Shown here piece after piece: positions 17,022-24,215 of a stretch of 64,000 nucleotides of DNA. The notes under the pieces were generated by a model, which was not told where the DNA came from, searched no databases, and was given only the letters and a program-made list of their open reading frames with translations. The stretch lies in contig NZ_BSVC01000001.1 in NCBI RefSeq assembly GCF_030269905.1, positions 372,001 to 436,000 on the forward strand, read 5' to 3'. The DNA is from Pelosinus sp. IPA-1 (lineage in GTDB: Bacteria > Bacillota > Negativicutes > DSM-13327). Made by a program: the position numbers and the translations under genes. Within the stretch, counting starts at the first letter, position 1; each line of letters begins with the position of its first letter.

Positions 17022-18197
17022 CTAGCTTGTAGGAAATGCAAGTTTCATGGCGGCACGGACCATAATTTCTGTGCCGTAAGCTAAGGATCTTTCATCGATA
17101 TCATATTTAGGATGATGTTGAGGATAGATAATACCTTCCTCTTCGTTACCAACGCCAATAAAAATAAAGGCTCCAGGAATTTTTTCAAGATAGCAGGAAA
17201 AATCTTCGCCACCCATTACAGGATCAATTAGTAAACTATTTTCTTTAGAAAGGCTAATGCCACTGGCATTAAACAGTACATCTGCAACCTCAGGGTTGTT
17301 GATGACTGGCGAAAATCCAAAGATTGTATCAATTTGGAAAGTGGCACCTGCTCCTTGGCAGATACCGCTGACCACTTCTTCAATTCGTTTAAAAATAGTG
17401 GTTTTAACTTCTTTCGAAAAAGAACGCACTGTGCCAACTAAGGTTGCTGTATCAGGAATTATATTGAAGGTATCTCCTGATCGGAATACACCAATGGACA
17501 AAACTGCTTGTTCTAGTGGATCAATATTGCGACTTACAATGGTATGAAGTGTTGTTACGACTTGGGCGCCGATAAGTAAGGCATCAATGGTTTGATGAGG
17601 CATAGATCCATGGCCGCCCCTGCCTTTTATTTGAATCGTAAACTGATCAGGTGAAGCCATCATGCGATTATAGCTAATTCCGCTTGTTCCGACCCTTAGG
17701 GTTTGCCAAAGGTGGGCTCCAATGATGGTATCAACATCTGTAAGAGCGCCCTCTTTTATCATTAAGGCTGCTCCTCCGGGGAAGCATTCTTCGCTAGGCT
17801 GAAACAAAAAGCGTATGTTTCCTGTTAAGTTGTCTTTTAGATCTACTAATGTTTTTGCTGCTCCAATGAGCATAGCAGTATGACCATCGTGCCCACAAGC
17901 ATGGCATACTCCTGGATTTTGGGATTGATATGGCTTGCCGCATTCATCTTCTAGTTCTAAGGCATCTATGTCAGCACGGATGGCAACTGTTTTTCCAGGA
18001 AGAGCTCCTTTTAGGTCAGCAATGACACCTGTGCCTGCTATTTTGCGGGGGACAAGTCCTAAGGCAAATAATTCATCCATAATTTTTTGTTGGGTGTTAA
18101 ACTCTTTTGCGCTTAACTCGGGATAGGTATGAAAGTGACGACGCAAGGCAATAATAGAGTCCGCATGTTTTTTAATGCTGTTTTTAATGGCTGGCAA
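17022..18197 (-). CDS. M20D-family amidohydrolase (hippurate/N-acyl-amino-acid hydrolase type)
   Basis: The 391-residue metallopeptidase-like protein should hydrolyse N-acyl or amide-linked amino acids in the cytoplasm. The metal-binding motif CHACGHDGHTAMLIGAA, the QPSEECFPGGAALMI segment with the catalytic glutamates, and PVMGGEDFSCYL near the C-terminus match the M20D subfamily. The start is a TTG preceded by AAAGGGGG on the minus strand; no in-frame ATG lies nearby. The true substrate is not determined by sequence. Confidence 0.9.
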   Translation of the reverse strand: MPAIKNSIKKHADSIIALRRHFHTYPELSAKEFNTQQKIMDELFALGLVPRKIAGTGVIADLKGALPGKTVAIRADIDALELEDECGKPYQSQNPGVCHACGHDGHTAMLIGAAKTLVDLKDNLTGNIRFLFQPSEECFPGGAALMIKEGALTDVDTIIGAHLWQTLRVGTSGISYNRMMASPDQFTIQIKGRGGHGSMPHQTIDALLIGAQVVTTLHTIVSRNIDPLEQAVLSIGVFRSGDTFNIIPDTATLVGTVRSFSKEVKTTIFKRIEEVVSGICQGAGATFQIDTIFGFSPVINNPEVADVLFNASGISLSKENSLLIDPVMGGEDFSCYLEKIPGAFIFIGVGNEEEGIIYPQHHPKYDIDERSLAYGTEIMVRAAMKLAFPTS

Positions 18198-18319
18198 TCA
18201 AATGGCCCCCTTTTAAAGAATAATAAACCCCATTATATACCTTAGAATGGTGAAATAAAAGAAAAAATATGGGTGATTCCTATAGTCCTACAATCTAAAT
18301 AAGAAAATTTATGGAAAAA

Positions 18320-18348
18320 TAGACAAGAATGTTCTTATATGATATTAT
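18320..18348 (+). promoter_or_regulatory. Candidate promoter of the znuA-like gene
   Basis: TAGACA (18320-18325), a 17-base spacer and TATTAT (18343-18348) form a near-consensus sigma-A promoter. The left arm of the 14-bp dyad described separately fills the spacer, and the right arm covers the expected transcription start. Confidence 0.55.
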
Positions 18349-18369
18349 ATACCACATAAGAACATTCTT
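18325..18369. promoter_or_regulatory. 14-bp inverted-repeat operator upstream of znuA-like gene
   Basis: AAGAATGTTCTTAT (18325-18338) and ATAAGAACATTCTT (18356-18369) are perfect reverse complements, 17 bases apart and centred on the proposed promoter. There is no T-run, so it looks like a repressor operator rather than a terminator. A Zur- or MntR-type metal regulator is the likely ligand by context only. Confidence 0.65.
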
Positions 18370-18386
18370 AATAAGGGGAAATGAAG

Positions 18387-19328
18387 ATGAAAAAAAAATG
18401 GTCAATAGCGCTAATTTTGCTAGTAGCTGTATTGTCTATGGCTGGGTGTGGCGGAATGAAATCTGCAGCACCAGAAGGAGCCCAAAAAATTAAAGTTGTA
18501 GCTACTATGTATCCAGTATATGAATTCGTAAAACAAGTAGGCGGTGATAAGGTGGATGTAGTTATGCTCATACCACCAGGCGCTGAACCGCATGATTGGG
18601 AACCAACTGCAAAAGATATTATTCAAATCAAGGATGCTAAGATCTTTGCTTACCATGGAATTGGGTTTGAGCCTGTTGAAAAATTGTTGAAAAAAGATGT
18701 ATTGGGTAATGCCATTCCATTAGAAATAACGAAAGATGTTACTAAATTGCCAGCTAGTCATGAAGACGAGGAAGAAGAGCATGGCCATAGCCACGGAGAA
18801 GATCATAAATATGATCCCCATACTTGGCTTGATCCAGTGTCTGTACAACAAGAAGTAAATACAATCGCTCAAGCACTAGCTTCTGTGGATGAAAAAAACG
18901 CGGAAGTATACAAAAAAAATGCAGAAACTTATAATAAGAAGCTAGCAGATTTAGATGAAAAATATAAGAAAACTCTAAGTGGGATGACCAATAAAGAGAT
19001 TGTTACAAGTCATAAGGCTTTTGCCTACTTAGCAAACCGTTATGGTTTTGAACAATTAGGTATTATGGGAATTTCTCCTGATGCAGAGCCTACCCCTGAT
19101 AAAATGGCAAAAATCACGGAATTTTGCCGTGAGCATAAGGTGAAATATATATTCTTTGAAACCTTAACAAGCCCCAAATTGGCTCAGACGATTGCCAAAG
19201 AAACCGGAGCTCAGTTGCTAGTCTTAAATCCTATTGAAAGCCTAACAGAACAGGAAACAAAAGAAGGTAAAGATTATATTGCAATTATGAACGAAAATTT
19301 AGTGAACCTAGAGAAGGCTTTAAAGTAA
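18387..19328 (+). CDS. znuA: Zinc/manganese ABC transporter substrate-binding lipoprotein (ZnuA-like)
   Basis: The 313-residue protein binds divalent metal for an ABC importer. It has a lipobox ending LSMAGC (C21), the cluster A-I binding pattern VVATMYPVYEFVKQVGGD, GAEPHDWEPT with a ligand histidine, a His/Asp/Glu-rich loop (EEEEHGHSHGEDH) and the C-terminal EETGAQLLVLNPIESL-type region. ATG 18387 has AAGGGGA 7 bases upstream; ATG 18381 is too close. No permease or ATPase gene adjoins it, so it must work with subunits encoded elsewhere. The His-rich loop favours zinc. Confidence 0.88.
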   Translation: MKKKWSIALILLVAVLSMAGCGGMKSAAPEGAQKIKVVATMYPVYEFVKQVGGDKVDVVMLIPPGAEPHDWEPTAKDIIQIKDAKIFAYHGIGFEPVEKLLKKDVLGNAIPLEITKDVTKLPASHEDEEEEHGHSHGEDHKYDPHTWLDPVSVQQEVNTIAQALASVDEKNAEVYKKNAETYNKKLADLDEKYKKTLSGMTNKEIVTSHKAFAYLANRYGFEQLGIMGISPDAEPTPDKMAKITEFCREHKVKYIFFETLTSPKLAQTIAKETGAQLLVLNPIESLTEQETKEGKDYIAIMNENLVNLEKALK

Positions 19329-19342
19329 AAATAAGTAAAGTA

Positions 19343-19388
19343 AGCACCCCTTCGTGTACAATTAAATGTACTCTAAGGGGTGCTATTT
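19343..19388. terminator. Hairpin terminator between convergent genes
   Basis: AGCACCCCTT (19343-19352) and AAGGGGTGCT (19375-19384) form a perfect 10-bp stem between znuA (+) and the acyltransferase gene (-). The T-run is weak on both strands. Confidence 0.65.
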
Positions 19389-19403
19389 AATGACTTATTC
19401 CTG

Positions 19404-20099
19404 TTATTTGCCATGTATAACATATAGTAATGCTAATAAAATAGGCTGGTGTATAAGATAGATAGCTAAAGATTGCCTACCCAGCCAAGTAATAGCTTGA
19501 GGAGGATGCAGAGTTAGTGAGCTCTTTTTGGCGGCATATACTGTTTTTCCTGCAATAATGCCAGCTAAAAATACTCCATACCAAGGAAATAGGGGGTAAA
19601 AATCTAAAGAAGTGAAAGTAGCTGACTGTAGGCCTAAGGGAAAAAGATAAGGCGAGTTTACGAAACGTTCTGCAAAAATTAATCCAAGGGTAATGGATGT
19701 AATGCTTAGTGAAAATAGCCAGCGTATTGATAATTGCTGTATAAACCTAGCGGAGATTAGGCTAATGCCAAGAAAATGCAGGATACCAAAACGAATATAA
19801 AAATCGCTATTATAAAAATAAGTGACAGCGGTTAATACCATGGCCCAGGTAAATACCTTAATCCCATGGTTTGTGCTACGAAAACTTAGGGTACTACTGA
19901 TGCCACAGAGGAACATGAACAATATGGCAGATAATTTTCCTTCTATATACCAAAAACCTCGGAAATAATCTACATTATAGAAATAAAAATCTTTTAAATC
20001 GACAATAAGATGAAAGAGTATCATGAGAAGTATCGCTATGCCGCGAGCAAAGTCGATTTCTTCAATACGTTTATTATTTGTTATATCGTTATGCAGCAT
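19404..20099 (-). CDS. DUF1624-type membrane acyltransferase-like protein
   Basis: The 231-residue polytopic membrane protein belongs to the heparan-alpha-glucosaminide N-acetyltransferase-like group (DUF1624). The N-terminal motif EIDFARGIAILLMILFHLIVDL and FMFLCGISSTLSFRS are typical, as is the C-terminal QSLAIYLIHQPILLALLY shared with other membrane acyltransferases. AGGAGA precedes the ATG. It probably acylates a cell-surface glycan or lipid, but no neighbour reveals the substrate. Confidence 0.82.
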   Translation of the reverse strand: MLHNDITNNKRIEEIDFARGIAILLMILFHLIVDLKDFYFYNVDYFRGFWYIEGKLSAILFMFLCGISSTLSFRSTNHGIKVFTWAMVLTAVTYFYNSDFYIRFGILHFLGISLISARFIQQLSIRWLFSLSITSITLGLIFAERFVNSPYLFPLGLQSATFTSLDFYPLFPWYGVFLAGIIAGKTVYAAKKSSLTLHPPQAITWLGRQSLAIYLIHQPILLALLYVIHGK

Positions 20100-20269
20100 A
20101 AGAGTCTCCTAATAAATGTTGATAGTATAATTAGTGTAATCATTTTCTAAGATAAAGGCAATCAAAAATAAGAAGTAAATACTAAATAGCACAAGAAAAG
20201 GAAACTTTAGGTGAATATAGCAGGTTAAATAGAATATTTGTCGAAATAAACAGTAAATTACAAAAAATG

Positions 20270-20377
20270 ATAAGAAAAGACTTGGCTTAGGCCAAGTCCT
20301 CAGACGCAGGCAGAAGCCTTAGTCGTTCTTACTTGGAATCAAGGAAATGTTATACTTTCTGATTCTGTAAAATAAGA
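20270..20377 (+). repeat. 108-bp structured repeat, copy 1
   Basis: This copy differs from 35740-35847 at 6 of 108 positions. It can fold into three hairpins: GACTTGGC with GCCAAGTC (20279-20298), AGGC with GCCT (20308-20319) inside a GAC/GTC clamp, and a longer arm from TTAC (20329) to GTAA (20370) with GGAATCA pairing to TGATTCT. It ends 67 bases before the start of the sensor kinase gene. The identity of the element is unknown; a small RNA or a dispersed palindromic repeat are both possible. Confidence 0.8.
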
Positions 20378-20444
20378 CGAATTGACCGATACTAGTAATT
20401 TCACTGATTAATACATTTTATATAGGGTAAAAGGTGGTGAGTTT

Positions 20445-22478
20445 TTGGCAGAGACGAAGACAATAGAGGGGGCAGATTTTTTACAAAAAATTCTTGATAC
20501 CATCTCACAGCCAATTTTCTTTAAAGATAATACAGGCAAATATTTAGGATGTAATAAAGCCTTTGAGAATTTTCATGAATTATCTAAAAATGAAATTCTA
20601 GGAAAAACCATATTGGATATAGAGTCGACGAAACTTGGTCAAATATATCATCAGCAAGATGTAGACTTACTTACTAAAGGTCAAGTGGAAAAACGAGACC
20701 TTGTTTTTATAAAAAATGATCGTGTTTTAATGATGAATAAAAACACCTATCTAAATACGGATGGTTCTCTAGGAGGTTTAGTTGGGGTTATTAATGATAT
20801 TACTGAGTTAAAAGAAAACCAACAGCAGCTACGGGAGAGTCAAGAACAATTAAAAGTACTGATAACATCGATCCAAGATATGATATTTACATTGAATGTA
20901 GAAGGACGCTGCACAGGTTTTTATGGACAATGGGCCACAAAGGCTGGCGTACTCGATGCAGAATACATTGGAGAGACATTACATCATATATTTGCTGATA
21001 GTTACGAAGAGTTTGAAAGGGATATTTTCCCTAAGGTATTAGCGGGGCAAGATGTTATGTATGAATGTCAGCTAGGTAGTGTTATGGGGGGGAAACAGGC
21101 GCAGATATCTTTATCCCCTATTTATAATGAAAATCATCAAATTGCTGGTGTTGTAGGCGTGGGAAGAGATGTCACTGTCCAGCAAATGGTAGTGGAAGCC
21201 CTAAGGGAAAGTGAAAATATGTATAGGGGGCTGGTAGATACAACGCCTTATGGTATCATTCTGACAGATATTAGTGGAAGAATCCAAATCGTTAACCAAC
21301 AGTCCGCTTTTTTACATAACTTCGATGATCTTGAAGAAATGATGGGTAAGAACTTCTTTTCTTTGGTAGAATCGGAAGAACAAAAACGCATGCAAGGGCT
21401 TTTTTCTAAAGTAATTGAAAAGGGTAAGGCGCAAAAGGCCGAATTTAGTTTAGTAAAACACAAGGGTGGATCTTTTCTTAGCGAGGTTATAACTTCATCC
21501 GTAGTAGACGCACAAGGAAACCCAAAATTCTTCATTAACGTGGAACGTGATATTACAGAAGAAAAAAGTATGCAGGAAGTTTTAAAAGGAAAAAATGAAG
21601 AACTGCATTTTACAATAGCCCAATTAAAAGTTGCACAAGTTAAACTTGTGCAGCAGGAAAAATTGGCTGGGATTGGCCAACTAGCTGCAGGGGTTGCTCA
21701 TGAGATAAATAATCCTCTGGGTTTTGTTATTAGCAATTACTCTACCCTAAAAAATTATGTAGAACGTTTGCGAACCATTATTCAGGAATATAGCAATGTA
21801 AAAATGGTAGCAGAAAAAATCGATGATCCTAACCTGACAGAATTTGTTGCGAAAATGAATCAACTAGAGAAGGAAAAAAAGATTAACTTTGTATTGGAAG
21901 ATATTCAAGATCTATTTAAGGAATCAAATGATGGCTTGGAACGGGTTGGTAAAATTGTTACCGGTCTTCGTAACTTCGCTAGAATTGATCAAGAGACAGA
22001 CTTTCAAGAATATGACTTGAATGAAGGGATAAAAAATACACTAGTGGTTGCTAGAAATGAAATAAAATACTGTGCCAATGTGGAAGAAAATTTAGGTGAT
22101 ATTCCATGTATTGAGGCAGTCGGCAGCCATATTAATCAGGTATTATTAAATATAATAGTAAACGCGGGTCAGGCTATTAAACAAAAGCAGGTAGAAGCAC
22201 TAGGTTTGATACGAATTACTACATATACCTTTGGTGAATTTGTTTACTGTGAAATCTCTGATGATGGTGTTGGGATAGCAGAAGAGAATAAAGAGAAGAT
22301 TTTTGAGGCATTTTTTACCACCAAGCCAATCGGTCAAGGAACTGGTTTAGGTTTGAGCATATCCCATGATATTATTGTCAACAAACATCATGGTGAAATT
22401 ATCCTCGATAGTACTGTAGGGATAGGTACTGTGTTTATTATGAAACTTCCAATTAAGCAGACTAATCAAAGTATATAG
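20445..22478 (+). CDS. Soluble triple-PAS sensor histidine kinase
   Basis: The 677-residue protein has three PAS domains (about 10-115, 130-245 and 258-375), a coiled-coil, a HisKA-like phosphoacceptor region GQLAAGVAHEINNPLGFV and an HATPase domain with DDGVGIAEENKEKIFEAFFTT and GTGLGLSISHDI. No membrane helix is seen, so it senses a cytoplasmic signal. The start is a TTG with AGGTGGTG upstream. The response regulator gene at 22571 is the probable partner. The stimulus is unknown; the PAS domains could bind small ligands or a cofactor. Confidence 0.9.
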   Translation: MAETKTIEGADFLQKILDTISQPIFFKDNTGKYLGCNKAFENFHELSKNEILGKTILDIESTKLGQIYHQQDVDLLTKGQVEKRDLVFIKNDRVLMMNKNTYLNTDGSLGGLVGVINDITELKENQQQLRESQEQLKVLITSIQDMIFTLNVEGRCTGFYGQWATKAGVLDAEYIGETLHHIFADSYEEFERDIFPKVLAGQDVMYECQLGSVMGGKQAQISLSPIYNENHQIAGVVGVGRDVTVQQMVVEALRESENMYRGLVDTTPYGIILTDISGRIQIVNQQSAFLHNFDDLEEMMGKNFFSLVESEEQKRMQGLFSKVIEKGKAQKAEFSLVKHKGGSFLSEVITSSVVDAQGNPKFFINVERDITEEKSMQEVLKGKNEELHFTIAQLKVAQVKLVQQEKLAGIGQLAAGVAHEINNPLGFVISNYSTLKNYVERLRTIIQEYSNVKMVAEKIDDPNLTEFVAKMNQLEKEKKINFVLEDIQDLFKESNDGLERVGKIVTGLRNFARIDQETDFQEYDLNEGIKNTLVVARNEIKYCANVEENLGDIPCIEAVGSHINQVLLNIIVNAGQAIKQKQVEALGLIRITTYTFGEFVYCEISDDGVGIAEENKEKIFEAFFTTKPIGQGTGLGLSISHDIIVNKHHGEIILDSTVGIGTVFIMKLPIKQTNQSI

Positions 22479-22570
22479 TGAGGTCAAAGGTATCCTCTTT
22501 TTAGCGTAAAAGTTAGTTAAAAGATGTAAATAGGTATTGGTAACGGTCGATAATTAGGAGGGGTAATAAT

Positions 22571-23617
22571 ATGGGAAACGTATCAGGAAACGAACAAGGT
22601 GTATCTTCTGTTTTATTTGTTGACGATGAAGCTAATATTCTAAGTTCCATACGCCGGGCAGTGATTGATGAGAAATATGTATCTTATTTCGCAGGGAGCG
22701 GTTTGGAAGCTCTAGGTATTATGGAAAAGAATGAGATTAGCGTAATTGTTACAGATATGAGAATGCCTGGAATGGACGGATTGCAATTACTAAAGATTGT
22801 AAAAGAAAAGTATCCTAATACGGTGAAAATTGTATTATCTGGATATACTCAATTATCCCAAGTATTAGCAACGGTAAATCAGGCAGATATTTTTAATTTT
22901 ATTGCCAAGCCTTGGGATATGGAAACGGAACTCAAATATGTAATTGATAAAGCTCTTGAGCACTATCAACTTAAGAAAAACGAAGCTCAACTTAAAGAAA
23001 AATTAGAAATACGCAATATGGCTTATCAAAATGTTTTGAAAAAGATGGAATTTAATGCAAACCACAGAGAAAGGCAACTACAACATATTAGAAAAATCAA
23101 TAAATTACTATTAGAATCGATAGAAAGAATTGATGACAATGAAAGTAAGTTCTTAGCAATGCTGCTGAATGATTATATAGAAAAATTGCCTGGAGGGGCG
23201 GATGAATTTTCTGTAGATAAACTAGTTGAGGCACTAAAAATCTTAGTTACGGCAGACCCTCTATATAGTTCGGCAACTTGTAAAGTCGATAATGTTTGGC
23301 AGGGGGGAGTTTGTGGAAATTATGATTTAATTCAACTTGCTGTAGCTTCTTTACTGAAGATTATTCCTGCACATCATTATGGTAAAGGCTTGTATATTCA
23401 AATCTCAGTAAAAGAGAAAGAGGATAAAGTAGTATTAGATTTCACCATCTTTTTTCTGGATGCTGATGGTATCTATAAAGATCAGTTTTCTCAACATTCT
23501 TATCAAGCAATGGAGAAAGTTATAAGTGAAATTATGGGTGGGAAATTTACGGCATTGCGTAAGGATGAGAAACAAAGCATACAATTAGAGTTTATTTTAG
23601 AAAAATCTCAACAGTAA
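22571..23617 (+). CDS. Response regulator with uncharacterised C-terminal domain
   Basis: The 348-residue protein starts with a receiver domain (about 13-130) with acidic D18/D19, phosphoacceptor D62 in IVTDMRMPGMDG, and a conserved lysine in FIAKPWD. This resembles the receiver of RpfG-type regulators, but no HD-GYP, GGDEF or HTH output follows. A helical coiled-coil (about 130-200) leads into a region to 348 whose pattern (YDLIQLAVASLLKII, YIQISVKEKEDKVVLDFTI, EIMGGKFTALR) resembles a degenerate kinase ATPase fold without nucleotide motifs. TAGGAGGGG precedes the ATG. It probably acts through protein contacts with the upstream kinase pathway. Confidence 0.85.
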   Translation: MGNVSGNEQGVSSVLFVDDEANILSSIRRAVIDEKYVSYFAGSGLEALGIMEKNEISVIVTDMRMPGMDGLQLLKIVKEKYPNTVKIVLSGYTQLSQVLATVNQADIFNFIAKPWDMETELKYVIDKALEHYQLKKNEAQLKEKLEIRNMAYQNVLKKMEFNANHRERQLQHIRKINKLLLESIERIDDNESKFLAMLLNDYIEKLPGGADEFSVDKLVEALKILVTADPLYSSATCKVDNVWQGGVCGNYDLIQLAVASLLKIIPAHHYGKGLYIQISVKEKEDKVVLDFTIFFLDADGIYKDQFSQHSYQAMEKVISEIMGGKFTALRKDEKQSIQLEFILEKSQQ

Positions 23618-23644
23618 TTGGGCTTAATATGGTATATATGAATA

Positions 23645-23680
23645 AAGAAGACTTGGCGTAAGCCAAGTCTTCTTATTGTT
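23645..23680. terminator. Bidirectional intrinsic terminator
   Basis: AAGAAGACTTGGC (23645-23657) pairs perfectly with GCCAAGTCTTCTT (23662-23674) and T-rich sequence follows. It separates the response regulator gene from the convergent cupin gene. The inner stem GACTTGGC/GCCAAGTC is the same as the first hairpin of the 108-bp repeat. Confidence 0.8.
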
Positions 23681-23687
23681 TGTGCTA

Positions 23688-24026
23688 TTATTGTTTTACT
23701 AAAATTAGCATCATTTTAAAATTTTCTATAGCATCCAAACCATGAGGAATATTAGAAGGCATAACTAGAGTTTGTCCCTTGCGGGCAGCAAACTTATTTT
23801 CCCCTACAGTAATACTGGCCTCACCGTCAAGTATGTAGACCATAGCATCGCCAGGTGCGGAATGCGTGCTCACAGCTTCTCCCTTGGCGAAAGCAAAAAG
23901 TGTTAGGGTAAGTGCATCGTTTTGCACTAGCGTAAGACTAACTACGCGTCCCTCTTGATATTCTACTAAACTAGCCATTTCTAAGGCAGTGCTAAACTCG
24001 ATATTTTTAATGAATTTTTTTTCCAT
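23688..24026 (-). CDS. Small cupin-domain protein
   Basis: The 112-residue single-domain beta-barrel protein has the two cupin motifs around AVSTHSAPGDAMVYILDGEASI and GQTLVMPSNIPHGLDA. Potential metal ligands are the histidines in these motifs. The ATG at 24026 has GGAGG ten bases upstream on the minus strand; an in-frame TTG at 24035 sits too close to it. Function is open: such proteins bind small molecules or metals. It is divergently placed from asnB across a region with a Crp-like palindrome. Confidence 0.8.
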   Translation of the reverse strand: MEKKFIKNIEFSTALEMASLVEYQEGRVVSLTLVQNDALTLTLFAFAKGEAVSTHSAPGDAMVYILDGEASITVGENKFAARKGQTLVMPSNIPHGLDAIENFKMMLILVKQ

Positions 24027-24096
24027 GTGAATCAATCCTCCGTCTTATTTATTTTTTTATTCTATTGTTATTGTACATGCTAATGTATCCGGTTTC

Positions 24097-24112
24097 TGTG
24101 ATAATTATCACA
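24097..24112. promoter_or_regulatory. Crp/Fnr-type palindromic site
   Basis: TGTGATAATTATCACA is a perfect 16-bp palindrome matching the TGTGA-N6-TCACA form recognised by Crp-family regulators. It lies 71 bases upstream of the cupin start and 104 bases upstream of asnB, so it could control either. Confidence 0.6.
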
Positions 24113-24140
24113 ATTATTATATTTTGGAGTATCACATTTA

Positions 24141-24163
24141 AAGATAATCTCATATATTATCTT
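24141..24163. promoter_or_regulatory. Inverted repeat upstream of asnB
   Basis: AAGATAAT (24141-24148) and ATTATCTT (24156-24163) are perfect 8-base arms separated by 7 bases, located 53 bases before the asnB start. It may be an operator; the sequence is AT-rich, so chance is a real alternative. Confidence 0.35.
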
Positions 24164-24215
24164 GTGGTAGGCATAAGAAATATTCTCTTTATTTTCTCAA
24201 AGGAGTGAAATAATT

